64,000 bases of DNA from Whalleya microplaca (GCA_022497155.1 MU385785.1:1-64000), one strand, 5' to 3'; counted from the first letter of the stretch, positions 1 to 11,918 are shown. Made by a program: numbers and translations. Notes: a model not told the origin generated them from the sequence alone.

Positions 1-1288
1 AGCAGCAGCTGACAGCCTCCCTTGCTGCTGAAGGTGGCATTCAAGTGATAAGGTGTATCAGGGTGTGTAAAAAAGTGTCATCCGATATCGTCGTCTATAT
101 AAATTGTATACGTGTTAATAGCTGGCTGCATCTAGCTATATACTAACAGCATAATCAGCTTGTTACCGTTGCCTATATAAAAATAGACAGGTTTGTATGC
201 AAAAATATACGGTCTGGTGTCTCTGGTGTTATCGCGCTCTATGTTCCTGGTGTATAAAAAAAAAGAAAATTTGTAAATCGTGGGTGACAAGTGACGTGGA
301 TGTGATATATAGATAGAAGTAGCTGGCTGGCTATCGATCGAGCATATGGCTTGGTTCGATTTGTATAGGAGACAGGTGGCTATCGGACGAAATCGAAATA
401 GAATGGTTCGCGCGCGAAAGTGAGTCTGATAGTGGATGTATTTCAAGTGGCTATTGCTGGTGAATTCTGTGCCTCCGTGACTTGTGGTATTTCAAAAAGG
501 ACTGTTTTGCTCGATTGATTAGAAGGCAAGGAAGTTGAGGCCTGTCCGGGGGTGAGCCAAATGTCTTGGGACAGGGTGTTAGGGTGAAGCGAAAGTGAGA
601 TATCAAGTCAAAATAAATATATATTAGCTGCCAGAGCTGTATGTATGTAACTATCTGATAATCTGGTAATATCTATTATAAAAAAGTGAAAAAAATGTAA
701 GAGAAAAGGTCAGCTAAATATAAATATGTGATCTATTATAAATTACCCTGTGGAATGCCTTATAGATACCTTATGGAGTGCCTTGTGACGTGGCTCCAGG
801 GGGCTTTTAGTGGCTCCTAAACTGCTGTCAATACCCGTAATCCCTTGCCCCATTACAATAAACGCGTTTAATATTTATTATAAATTTAAAAGAATCGGAG
901 TTATTTAAGTATTACTGTTTAAGAAGTTCTAATAAAAAAATAGGGGAGATACATCCGTTAGTTAAAAAAATGTACTGCGGGGTACGTACCTAACCTATCT
1001 AACCGAAATAGGTTAAAACACAGTCACTTTAACAGCTTACACAGTCATTATAACCGTCCCGAACAATAATTGATGTTTGGTAGAGAATTGTGTATTATCT
1101 CCACACTGTTATCTGGTTCTATCTTGTTAATACGATATACCAAAATCCTGTCCTCGTTTATAGCCTCTTCTATTTTCTCTTTCTTGTTCTATTCCCATCC
1201 CATAACTGAAATGATAGATAACGAGCTCTAACAGTAAGACAAAGACGTTTTCTCAGTAAGAAAAGAATCGTCAAAAAATACAGATTCC
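1..1288. other. AT-rich intergenic flank, no gene seen
   Basis: No reading frame here looks coding. The stretch is AT-rich with many short A and T runs. At the extreme left a minus-strand ATG at 40-38 opens a frame that leaves the window after about 13 codons; it could be the 5' end of a neighbouring gene, but this is too short to judge. Confidence 0.5.
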
Positions 1289-3742
1289 CTAGCCCTGGAC
1301 GAACTCGGTTCGTAGTACTGTGCCACCATGAGTCGACTCCAAAACACCTTTGCAAGTATCAAGGCAACTGCGGTAGCGATCTGTTTCGTCATCGCAAGCC
1401 TCCATGACTGTGTAAATTGTTTCAAGAGATTTTCGTGCTTCATGATCTACATACCAATGAACAGTATCAGAATTTCCTAATTTGGTTGCAATAATGTGTG
1501 CATTTGCTGCAAGAGCCAGCGACGGCATGATGAAGAAACCTGCTTCTCGAAAAGTCTTGACCTTTATACATAAATATGTCAGTGTGTACTATATCCACAT
1601 TCTTCATGTGACACATACAAAAGAAAAGAGAAAAGCAAAAAGATACGGTAGCATTAGGAGGTAGTCATAAAAAAAGCTGCAGCACAGAAACAGTAAGGCA
1701 AAATCACAGGGTCAGGGAAAACCGAGCAGCCCCAACGAAATGAAAGAAGACAGTACCGAGATAGACTTACTTTGCTATCATCAAGGACTTCGGCTTGTAA
1801 AAGTATGTCACTTATATCTTTTGCCGTTGAGACATTTTGTGTTTGACACCTAATCGTCGCGGGGGACAAGAACTTGGCTCTCTCCCCCCAGATGATAGCT
1901 GTGTTGTAGAGCTGAATGCGGGCTCCAAGTGCTATGATCATCGCCAATATGCGAAGTACCCAGTCAGGGCTGCTGGATATAGCCGATGTAGAATCCCTTG
2001 TGAGCCAGGATACAAGAATGCCTATGTCTGAATTGTTGCCCGCATGGTGGTGACAGAAGTTGTATACAACCTTTCCACTCTTCACATCAGTAGCCATATT
2101 ATCGTAATGCCGGTCGACATCAGCAGCTATTTTCAGTGCAAGAGCGAATAAAGAGAACGGATCAAGCTGCTCAAGCGAGTTTGAGGAGAGGGAACTGCAG
2201 AACGGGAATTCTTGCTCTTCCCCGATAGGCGACCTTGACCGAATGACCTGGGATAAAGACTAGCACTAGAGTTCAGTCTCTCGAATCCCATTGCTCTCTA
2301 GACGAAGTAAATATTCTGGCTTACTCTAGTATCATCAGATTCCTGAACTGCGGGTATAGATGTGAATGCTTGTCTGCATCTCATGGCAAGGGCGGCAAGA
2401 TATATGCGTTTTACTCCCAGGTGAGTATTCCTTTCTTGCACGGTTATCTGTAAGTCCACTAAGGTAGGTAAAGGGCTTTGTGTTTTAGCCGAATGCTCAC
2501 TGAGCCCATTATACCAGAGAATTTGAAGGAGCTGATTCAGTCTAGCCATAGTCAATAGAGCCTTCGGTGCTTTGGTGTGTGTAAACTCGTAACGAGCAAC
2601 AAGGATTAAAGCTTGGGCTACCTCTAAAGTCCAGAACTTGGACCCATTGGCGTCCCTTTGCGCGTTTTCTAAGTGGTACCGGGCTGCAACGTAGCATGCT
2701 TCCTCTAGGTGCGTGTTTCCATCCACGTGAGCCCCGGCCATGTAAACAGCATATACCAAAGCTTGATTGTGACTCGAACCAGGCCCCATTGATGTTGAGC
2801 CGAAGTCGTTCTTGTTTACAAAAGGAAGATGTCTCTGAACAACTTCAAAATAGCAGTCGGTCCTGGTTAAAGAGGGTCAGTCAGCTTCAGTCCCCATATG
2901 AAAATATAATGAAGGTTAAAAGCATACAGGTGCTGGGCAAGTTCTAGCGACAGCTGGTCGATCCCCATATGACTGGCTTCTTTCATCATGCTAACATTGT
3001 CGGACTGTGGTGGAGTATGATGGTCCGTGGAGGCGTCGAAGGTTGCATTACCCCATTGGTTCGATAATGGATAGCCAATGGTTGTCATGTTGTCGACTAC
3101 CGGGTCAGTTCCCGACCATACTCCTGCGTTCGGGGGCTTCTGTAATGCAGACTCGCCTGAGACATCGTGGTCAGATAATAGGAATTGGGCAACCATGTTT
3201 TCGACACTGAAAGTGGTAGCATGTGGCATCAGCGTAGCTTGTTCAACAATAAATGATAAAGCATGTCGTTTCTTAGGTGCAGGCTACTTACGACGGATCA
3301 TCGAACATGAACTGGTTAGGGTCGCCTAAGTCTACACTATTACTTGTATCCATTGCAGAGTTTAATCCGCCGTCGACCGGAGGTATTACAGACTCCACCG
3401 CGGGCGTAAGCAACTCCTTCTCTCGCATCTGATCACCGTTTCCGAGGCTCATTTCGGCCCGAGCTTGAATATTGTCAGTTTGATGCCTTATAGGTTGATA
3501 CAGAATTATATTGACTGAGGTCCTATACTCAAACGTTCGTGGAGGTTTTGCAGAGCTGTACTTATCAGGGAAGTATCTGCGCCTATGAGGGAGTATGTGC
3601 ATTTGTACCCAGATTTCCCGCATCTTAGGCACTCCGGCTTAGTCCTGTCGCATCTAACCTTCCTTTCACGACATACATCGCATGTGGTGCGCTTAATCCG
3701 AGTTGAATTAATGGGCATGGAGGCCGTTGCTTCATCCGACAT
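1289..3742 (-). CDS. Zn(2)Cys(6) fungal transcription factor
   Basis: A nuclear binuclear-zinc-cluster regulator of about 648 residues. Exons on the minus strand: 3742-3529, 3463-3292, 3206-2928, 2862-2325, 2247-1771 and 1555-1289; all have GT..AG borders and phases that sum to one open frame. Residues 21-48 hold the full CX2CX6CX6CX2CX6C cluster (CDVCRERKVRC, then CLRCGKSGYKC). The first intron falls just after the short LHERL coiled-coil-like linker, a common site in this family. The middle (CYFEVVQRHLPFVNK, VYAVYMAGAHVDGN, ARYHLENAQ, FTHTKAPKALLTMARL) fits the fungal-specific transcription factor domain (PF04082 type). No target pathway can be read from the neighbourhood, which is otherwise gene-poor. 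The start is the only ATG ahead of the zinc cluster. The C-terminal exon is the least certain. Confidence 0.85.
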
Positions 3743-4762
3743 GTAGCCTACTATCTGTCCGTGTCAGTTATATTATCGCCGATAATAGAGATCAGGTGAA
3801 ATACATACAGCTCTCATAGATACTGTAGAATAGCCCTGTAAATTAGGGTTATGTCGTGGTGGAGGACTTCTATCCCTACAGGAGCCCTCTTTGCGCTGGT
3901 AGGTGAGGAAAGGGTATTGTCGCAAGGAAATCTAGAGGAATGTTGTGGAATCTTCGGGGTATCAGAACACGATAAATACGGTGTACAGTTGCAGCCACAT
4001 ATTGCCTATTGCTTATCTTGTATAATGCATATGTCCGTTTCGTGACACCGGCTGGGATTGGTATCGTGATATGACTAAGCCTACGATACATCCGTTGGCT
4101 ATTACGCCTCCTCGCGCCCACAGGACCCGCCTACTTATATTTCCCTGTCTTATTTCTTAGAATTTCCCTCCTCTCTATAACCCTTAAAAGTAATATGTAG
4201 ATAAGATGTCGATAATATACGAGCCAGAATCACCTGACGGTGTAGCATGTATTGCAACCTGCGTAGTGATTTTTATATCAGACTTTTTTTTTTCTTTAAC
4301 AGCGTGGGCTCAGATAATTATCAAGTATTTTACTTCAAGGGCGTAATTTCGAAAAGGCTGGAGAGGTTGGTTAATAGGAATAGCTTTAAAAATAAGGTGT
4401 TTAGTTGAAGAAGGTTGCAATTGTGATTGAACATAGGATATAGAACAACTGCATAGCTCGGTATGATACATTTGCACGGATCCGTACTGATTTTTGTACT
4501 AATCCGAGTGGTCATCCATGTGAGCGTATGTCAGGCTTGTACTAGGTGGATAGGGGGGATCTAGGAAATAGGGGAGGTAACTCCTGGTGGGTCGACAAAA
4601 TGCCACTGGTGTGTCACTACATATACCTTATTAGTCGTCTGATGCATTCTTCAGCTACCCACCGTCGTCGCCACGTTTTTGATGTCCATCCCGTTATCTG
4701 CTCTGGCGTGATAGCACATCTCATTGGTTGAATAAGGCACGGTGAAGCAGACGAGTTCATCG
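3743..4762. other. Intergenic upstream of the Zn2Cys6 gene
   Basis: Contains the presumed promoter of the minus-strand transcription factor gene. Short open frames are present but none looks coding. No clear repeats were found. Confidence 0.4.
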
Positions 4763-5137
4763 ATGCTGCAAGCCAAAAATGCAGCTCCGGAGGGTGCTGA
4801 CGTCCAGAATCAAGTGATCTTCCGCGGTAGTTTATAAAAATCAGTAGCACCGTCGGACGTGGATTACGACCCGGTGATCGGAGAGATGAGGCTCTTCCAC
4901 GGCTTTTAGAAAATGCCATTTTCGGATCTCGATCGGAGATCTGACAATTTCAAGAAATACAAGGCCACATATAAGGCGATGTCGGTCGCCGAGCGAGAGG
5001 ATGCGCTACAGGATATGAATGGCGAGGCTTTTCGCTATGGTGCAAGTTTTCTATGGACATTCACCATTCAAGGATACTTGTCACGTCCCCAGACGTGGTT
5101 TACGTCACATTTAGATGATAGCAAGTTCGGGGTTTGA
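4763..5137 (+). pseudogene. Decayed ORF with two in-frame nonsense codons
   Basis: One frame stays coding-like from ATG 4763 to TGA 5137 but is broken by TAA at 4835-4837 and TAG at 4907-4909. Reading each stop as a former CAA or CAG (C-to-T change) gives one continuous product of about 124 residues. The last part is an intact 74-codon ORF from ATG 4913 with natural composition (DRRSDNFKKYKATYKAMSVA, then GEAFRYGASFLWTF). I do not recognise the family. The pattern fits an RIP-damaged gene, but a short real gene starting at 4913 cannot be excluded. Confidence 0.4.
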
Positions 5138-6866
5138 CGGGCAATTGTTGTTTCAATAGATGTCTAGTTCAAATGCCGGAATATATCACCTTATCGGCCC
5201 TAAACTGTCATTAATATATTGGCAACATTCTCCACCTCCTAATATGTATGGGTTTTTAACATATAAGCTTCACTCCACCATATCTTTAACATCTTTATAA
5301 TGGTATTTAGATATATATATATTATAACCGCTGTAACTAGCTCGTAGAAGTTTACAAGGAGACTATCACGTCTCTTATAATACGACATACGGGCTTCTGG
5401 CTGTGTAAGGAGTGGTTACTACTGAAGCTAACTGTTGTGTATATTTGGATGCTGTAGTTATTAATTGTTGACATAGACGCAGGTTATGAGTATCATAGTA
5501 GTTATTATTAGGGTAGTATCATCACTAGAGTCAGAGGAGGCAGAGCCTCCTGTATATAAGCCACAGCTTGTGGGACGTTCCCAGCCACCTGAATTATCAG
5601 CCACACATCCCTGTATTCCGACATTCATGAGATGAGTCGTGAGCTTGTGCTGCTATCAGATATATGGGGTGAATAGGATGCTCGGTCAGCTATCAGCTAC
5701 CCCGTGACAGAGACAGGGGCCATGGAGGCATCTCAATAATCACCGGCTTAACTCACTATACCGTTAGGCGGCTGTTCAAGAGCCATCTTAGCGAAGAAGG
5801 CTACAGGGGAGGCTCCGGAGGGTATTGACCTTACGGATAACGTTTAAACAGCTGGATGACGCCCCGTTGCTTAAAAGGAATCCTCTAAGATTCTCTAAGA
5901 TTCTTCAGATCCTAGCCCTTTACACAATTCTATTTTGACAACTAGAGGGATCACGACGGCACTTAAATGATCATTGCAGACATTGTAACTATGATAGATT
6001 CCTATAAACGAAACAACTCTAGTGTGACTATCGTGCTTAAGGAGGCTTATTTAACAAAAGGAGGCGGTTAGATAAGCAGCCGTCAGCATTCTCATCAAGT
6101 CAATTTGAGTCAAATAATACATTTTGCTTGACTTGACGATATTTACTACTTGATTTAACGAGTCCCTATTTAACTACGCACAGATAGAATACCAATTAAA
6201 GCTCGACCAGTGTTAGCAGTATTATATGAGGTAACTGATAGCTAACGCCTAAAAGTCTCACGATATGTATATATATATGGCTCATATAAAAAAAATCAGC
6301 TCGAAACTTATAACCTATCAAGGGTATCAAGTCAAAAATCAGCTTCTACTTGGCTTAAAACACGTATTGAAAAACAATTATACCAAGTCAAGTCAAGTGA
6401 AGTTACCAGTCAAGTTAGTGAGAACACTGGCAGCCGTTAAGCGGTTATAGGTCATATAGAATATACCTTCATATGCTATTGTGGCAAAAGCGATACCGCG
6501 TATGCCGGGTCAGATATTAGCGCCTATATACTCTGTGACAGCTACTGAATAAGGCTACAATCGAAATAGCAATTGCTTCTCTAACGAGCCACGCGTAGCG
6601 TTGCAGGCAGTAAGTGTATGCGTAGGAAAATGATGCCCCCCGTGGCAAATTGTAAGACCACAACCACCTCGCCTTCGATACACAGATCACGAGACCCTGA
6701 CTTCCACCGAGAATTACGCCCTATATACACCGTAACGCCACGCTCAAAAGTAATCATCTCAGTAACCATCTCCCCGCAGGTAGAATTCTATTCGCTTGTA
6801 GGATCTTCCATATTTCTCTTTCTATTCCCTACCTATCACACACACACACATCCCCACCGGCCGAGC
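5138..6866. other. AT-rich intergenic tract with repeat relics
   Basis: No convincing gene. Holds a dispersed repeat copy (5898-5996) matching 34401-34470. It also has opposed CTTGACTTGAC (about 6134) and GTCAAGTCAAG (about 6390) motifs about 250 bp apart that could be the ends of a small decayed inverted-repeat element. The right end carries the 3' region of the MYST gene and a short CA run near 6840. Confidence 0.4.
5898..5996 (+). repeat. Dispersed repeat, copy A
   Basis: From TTTACACAATT through ATGATCATTGCAGACA to CTATGATA this stretch aligns with 34401-34470 in the same orientation. The differences in the core are mostly transitions (ACGACGGCACTT against ACGGCAGCACCT), as expected if RIP acted on a duplicated element. 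No ORF or terminal repeat was found, so the element class is unknown. A small tandem duplication (TCTAAGATTC twice) lies just upstream. Confidence 0.6.
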
Positions 6867-8943
6867 CTACCCCTCCTCCATAGCCTCAGCCTCATCAACT
6901 TCCTTAACAGCGTACCCGTCGACGAACCCGTCCGGATCGCACGGAAGCGAGAGATCGACCTCGTGCGCGTCGACCCAGCGGCGAACGGCGGCTTTGTCCA
7001 CGCGCACGCGCGGGACCACCTTGACCTCCCCCTTGTGTACTTGCGCCTGTGGTAGGCCCTCCGCCTCTTCCCCCGCCACCGTGTCCCGATTCGGCGCCTC
7101 CGCGCCCGCAACGGGGCCCACGCCCGCGTCGGCCACGACGCCCATCTCGCGGAGCACGGCGAGGCAGTCCTCGGGCACGATCCAGGTGGCCTTGGAGCAG
7201 GTTTCGATATCGACGAGGGTCTCCGCCCCCTCCTCGTCCCCATCACCGGGGACGGGGTCAGGGAGCGGCAGACCCAAGAGCCACCGCGCGATCTCGCCGG
7301 CCCAGAAGCGCTTGTACCCGCGGCGCCCGAGCTCGGAGATGGGCTTCTCGGGCCCGCCGAGGATGCGCTCGCGGCGCGAGATGGCGTACGAGACGCCCAT
7401 GAGCAGCGCGCCCAGGCCCTTGCGCTGCCACGGCGGGAACACCAGGATGCACGCCAGGTTGTTGTTGTCCCACGACATCTTCTCCTTGGAGAAGAAGCCC
7501 ACGATCTGCGGTCTGCTGCTGTTCGCGGGCGGTGGGGGAGGCTGTGAGGTGTGGCTGGTGTCTGTCGGTGATGGTGGGAGAGGTGGATCCGCAGGTGCAT
7601 GTGCATGTGCATGTGGGTGCGTGTCTGCGGCGGCGGGCGTGTAGACTAGGAGGAAATAGTTGAATCCCGTGACGTCGAAGAAGACCGATTTGTTGTCGAG
7701 GAAGAGCTTCGCGAACAGCGAGAGGTTCTGGCAGAATAGCTGTACAGTCCAGTTAGCATAATTCCACCTCGGTAGGTATGTACCTATTTCGACGAGCAAG
7801 GGTATTAGCTGGGTAACTCACGATATCCTTCTCCCCATCCACCTCCCACACACTCCACTCGCCCAGATCACTCACGGTCTCTTCCGCGGTCACCACACCA
7901 GCACCCGCATTATTGTTCTTCGCCTTCCTCCCCTTGCCCTTACCCGTGCCCACAGGCGGGGGGACAACAGACGCAGCAGTAGGATCCACGGCAGCAGCCG
8001 CCGCCGCAGGGACCCGGACCGTCCTGGTCCTCGAGCCCCGGGGATGCGTATACACCTTCACACCCGGGACAGCGCCCCGGCGCTCGCAGCACCGCACGTG
8101 CTCCCACCACAGGACCAGCTCTTTGGAGTACTTGAAGCAGCAGGGACAGACGTACAGGCGGTCGAGGACGGGCGGCTCCCTCTTGCCGCCGCCGATCTTC
8201 GCGCCGCCTCGGTTCTGGTTGTTATGGTTGTCCTTGCTGCCGCCAGCCCTCTCGTCCTTGCCCCCCGCGTTCCCCGTGCCGTCGCCCAGCACGTCTTTGC
8301 CGTAGTACGACGGGTACCAGGCCTTGAAGATGATGTTGCCCAGCACCACCTTGTCGATGTTGCGGTCCGAGCGCGGCGTCGGCGGTGGCTTGGGGGGCTT
8401 GTCGGAGAGGGGGCGTTTGGGTGTCAGGTTCGTCGTCGGACGTGGTGCATGTTGAGGTTGCTTCGGTGCTGGAACGCGGGATTGGGAGGGTGATTTCGGT
8501 CGGGTGGATGGCGCTGCTGATGGCTGTGGATGGGCGGTTTGTAGGGCGTGTCTTGGAGGCGATACATGGGTGTTCTTGATTCTGGGAGGAGGTGACGATG
8601 GCCGTATATTCTCCTTTAGTGGTGCAGCCTTCGCTGTCGTAGTCGTAGTCGTAGTCGTAATCGCATCGTTTGCCGCGTGCCTCGTGGTCCTGGTCTGTTT
8701 CACAGGTACGGCGGACGATGGAGGTGCGGTCTTCGGCGCGTCATCTCTCCTACCCCGAGCGACTACGGTATCTACAATTGCAGGAGTAGTTTTCTCTGTC
8801 GGATCTGCGCGTATGCGACCGCTTCTCAGCTGTCGCTCGGGCTCGGTAGGGTGTTGGCGAGTGGCGCGACGCGTCGGAACCTGCGTTTGCGATAGAACCT
8901 CGGTTGCGACGTCATGGGGTCTTTTGCGCTTCAGCGGCGCCAT
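6867..8943 (-). CDS. SAS2: MYST-family histone acetyltransferase, Sas2-like
   Basis: Predicted nuclear lysine acetyltransferase transferring acetyl from acetyl-CoA to histone tails (Sas2 acts on H4K16 in yeast). Exons 8943-7822 and 7739-6867, joined in phase 0, give 664 residues. Residues 1-260 are disordered and basic, with a poly-Thr run from a CGTAGT repeat. A C2HC finger (YVCPCCFKYSKELVLWWEHV) sits near 264-286. The catalytic core follows: LFCQNLSLFAKLFLDNKS (375-392), VGFFSKEK, LACILVFPPWQRKGLGALL with the conserved Cys and the acetyl-CoA loop QRKGLG (479-484), the likely catalytic Glu in SRRERILGG, then GGPEKPISELGRRGY. No chromodomain is seen, which favours Sas2 over Esa1. Odd points are a roughly 45-residue His/Pro-rich insertion inside the catalytic domain (about 408-450) and a long spacer after the finger. 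The Sas2 subtype is inferred; MYST membership is clear. Confidence 0.88.
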
Positions 8944-9851
8944 TCTGAATGCGTAGATTCTCCGCCAGGAGTCGTGTCGCTAGGCCTATCGAAATGATTC
9001 GCATCAAGCAGAAAGGGATTTTTTAGTTTGTACGGATTGTATGTACATCTTCAATAAAATTCAAAAAGGGTCGTTGGGGAGGAAGCTTACGCTTACGTAA
9101 TAAAGATGAATATTACCTTATCGAAGCTGAGCTTGAAGCACGTGACACCCCTACCAGCCAACATCACATGCTAACAAGACAATGATGCTTATGATGGCCA
9201 TTGCAGCATTTCCAAACATTGGATTCGGATTAATTGGATAACTAGAAATATTACTTGTTCCGTGCTATGTTCCATTCATTTGTCTAATATCAAAAATCAC
9301 AACAATCATTCTACTGTAGGCAACATACGACAGGGGCGGGGACTCCGTCTACAAGCAGCAGCTTGATGAAGAGTCTTTGTTCTAGGTGACTTCGTATATC
9401 ATTGGCATGGCTAGCATATTATGCATTGTCTGAACTTCAAAGTCCTTGCTATGTTCCATATCATCCTACCCTGCTGCTACATATTCCTCCTTACCAATTA
9501 CCTATATCATATAATAGGGGTACCTATTCAGGATTTATTATTTGGATCCTTCTTCGGCATTTTCCACCTCACTTCCTTATAAACCAAGGCATATCCTCGG
9601 CATCATCTAGGTAATGATTCCCCCAGAATTCATAAGGCTGTCGATTATAGTGCTGGTTACTTGAAGTCCAATATCGACAGGTGACGGGGATGGAAAATCA
9701 AAGTTCAAATATGTAAAATACGTATCCAGACTTGACTAGGTACCTAGGTAACAACTGCTCTCAGCGGAAGGGTATCAGGTACTCAGTATGGTGAGGTCCC
9801 AGCCCGGGGTAAAACTTATATACCTAAGTAACAAGTTACCTCCCACCTGCT

Positions 9852-9919
9852 CCCATTTGGCCCAGTTGGTTGGAGCACCTTTAAGGCAAGACCCCTCGGG
9901 GTTCGAGCCTGGGAGTGGG
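9852..9919 (+). ncRNA. tRNA-like sequence with intact Pol III A and B boxes
   Basis: A 68-nt segment has a possible 7-bp acceptor stem (CCCATTT with GAGTGGG, allowing G-U). It has a perfect A-box match TGGCCCAGTTGG at 9858-9869, a B box GGTTCGAGCC at 9900-9909, and a T-arm around GTTCGAG. The anticodon region is about five bases short and forms no proper arm, so this is not a working tRNA. It may be a tRNA-derived SINE head, a tRNA pseudogene, or a tRNA-like Pol III leader of a downstream RNA, as known for yeast snR52 and RPR1. Confidence 0.45.
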
Positions 9920-9943
9920 CGAGTACTAACAGATTTAGGATCT

Positions 9944-10032
9944 ACAGTATAGCTCTGTCAGCTCAGAACTGTGCGATCACGTCTCCGCCTTAGGAACGTC
10001 AGCATTGTCTGCACAGTCCTGAGCTATACTGT
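9944..10032 (+). ncRNA. Strong hairpin downstream of the tRNA-like unit
   Basis: ACAGTATAG (9944-9952) pairs with CTATACTGT (10024-10032). After a one-sided 9-nt bulge, CTCAGAACTGTGC (9962-9974) pairs with GCACAGTCCTGAG (10011-10023) with a single mismatch. The stem is about 22 bp with a 36-nt apical part. A T6 run, a plausible Pol III terminator, follows at 10062-10067. With the upstream A and B boxes this looks like a structured Pol III transcript. No known RNA family was recognised. Confidence 0.4.
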
Positions 10033-11009
10033 CATATAAAATAATCTTCGGATTATCCCACTTTTTTGTCTTCCTTTTTTTCCTTTTATCCTTTATCCTT
10101 TCCTCTTCTCTCTGTGATACTTAACATCATCCATCCCCTGACTCTACCTAGTCTAAACCCGACGAATGTCCTTAAGTTCTCTCACCCTTAAACTAACCAA
10201 CCTCGCACCGCTGCCCGTGACTTCACTGTAAACTCCATACCTAACCTCACGCGTTTCCCGAGCAGGATGAAGCAAGACGCAAGCACCCGCGTCCCTCTAG
10301 TCAATACATCTCAGGAGAGAGTCCCAACCTAAAGACTTACGTAGGTAGAGACTTGAAACTTCCTAGGCCACCAACACGTCAACTAGCCACGAAGCCCACA
10401 CCACCTAATCCTCCCCTGGAACAACCCCATCATCTCTCTACTTAAGACAATAAGGCGTATAAATTCACGGCTCCGTAGTCGGCATCCTCCGGGAAGGAAA
10501 GCAACTATTCATCTAGACGCCACTCCTACGGTTTGTTGGCAAGGCTGGGATGGGCTAGGTATGGGGTTCACTTCATAGTACATATATGAGATGTTTCTGG
10601 CCGTAAGCAGTTTTACCCCGAGTAGTGATGGACGATTTCTAGACGAACTACCTAGAGTAGTATACCTATCCTATCCTATCCTATTTGTACTCGTACACTT
10701 CTCCTCGAAGCAGCAGGTGACCACTCCTTACCGGTATATCCAGAATACGCCGCGTCACAAGCGGACATGCCCCCCCCCGTACTTAATCTACCTACTTGAA
10801 CCCGCCCGGCAACCCAATCACCGCTATGCCTTCCGCCCTAAGCTCTACAAGCCCGTAAATTCATACATACGTACATACACCACAAGACCACAATGTACAT
10901 ATGTGTATGGAGTCAGTAACCATCAGCTAGCCGCTCTCGTACCTGCATATATTATCCCATTATCCATGCTACTCCCTAACCCCCGTACCTAGAAGCAGGA
11001 AACATCACT

Positions 11010-11014
11010 CACAC

Positions 11015-11047
<33 letters not shown>

Positions 11048-11100
11048 ACCCACTTACACTTACACACACCACGCACACACACACACTCACACACACAACA
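11010..11100. repeat. CA/AC dinucleotide-rich microsatellite
   Basis: Nearly continuous CA repeats with short CCCA and CTTA interruptions. Confidence 0.9.
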
Positions 11101-11721
11101 CGCTCAAATACGCAGAGCCGTCCGAGCCACAGCTCGCAGCTGGAACGCACATAACCAACACTCGAAAGCAAGCAAAGCAGGATGGTCAATTGTGTATGTA
11201 AAAAGACGTCCACCCATCCATCCCATCCCAGCGTAGCCTAGTCTATCTAGCCTAAGCGTGACGATGGCAAATACCACACCTACACATACACACACACACC
11301 GCACCCCATCCAACCTCCCCTGTCCCAGATGCCAGAGTTCGTCCAAAAAAAAAAAAAAAGACAAAAACAGAAACATAAAGCGTTGGATCCGCTTCTCTTC
11401 TCTTCGCGGATGGTTACCTACCTACATACCTACATATTTCTAATACAATGGAAGAAACCCCGATGATGGACGCGTGTTTATGGTAGGTAATGTAGGCCGT
11501 AAACCTAGCTACTGTATTATTGTAGCCAGCTCAGCCTCAGCCCAGCCCAGCCCAGCCCAGTCCAGTCCTCCACCTATCTCCCTTCTCTCCCTCGTTCTCC
11601 TCTGACTCCCCAACGCAACAACGACAACGACACTACAACTATTCCCCCTTGGAGAGAAAAAGAAAAAAAACCCCAGCTCCTGCTTCGTGTAGCCCCCCGA
11701 GAGATTCATAGGGGAGGGGCG

Positions 11722-11766
11722 GGTAGTAGTAGGTAGTAGGTAGTAGGTAGTAGGTAGTAGGTAGTA
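11722..11766. repeat. Heptanucleotide tandem array (GTAGTAG)n
   Basis: About six copies of a GTAGTAG-type unit lie in the 3' flank of RPN3, next to CT- and CA-rich simple repeats. Confidence 0.85.
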
Positions 11767-11918
11767 AAAACGCGCCCCGTCAGACCTCTCTCTCTCTTTC
11801 TCTTTCTCTCTCTCCAAGTTCAGAATACACACACACACACACACATACACAGCAGTAGTGACAACGACAACGACGACAACAACGTAATAATAATAAGGTG
11901 TGTGTTGGAATGAATATT

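Larger units (their letters stand above)
8944..11918. other. Long intergenic region with microsatellites
   Basis: About 3 kb between the MYST gene and the 3' end of RPN3. No open frame looks coding. It contains the tRNA-like and hairpin unit described separately, CA/GT tracts (11010-11100 and about 11828-11850), pyrimidine tracts and a heptamer array at 11722-11766. The right end probably holds the RPN3 3' UTR. Confidence 0.5.

Noticed and set aside
6994..7644. Long plus-strand open frames over the MYST gene
   Set aside because: Arg/Pro/Ser-skewed translations antiparallel to a well-supported GC-rich coding region; they are shadows.
8044..8956. Plus-strand frames of 64-150 codons opposite MYST exon 1
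   Set aside because: They arise from the low-complexity, GC-rich disordered region of the real minus-strand gene.
9852..9919. Functional tRNA gene
   Set aside because: The anticodon arm is missing about five bases and cannot form, so only a tRNA-like element is called.
10591..10992. 133-codon plus-strand ORF
   Set aside because: Tyr/Thr/Pro-rich translation of simple-sequence intergenic DNA with no coding character.
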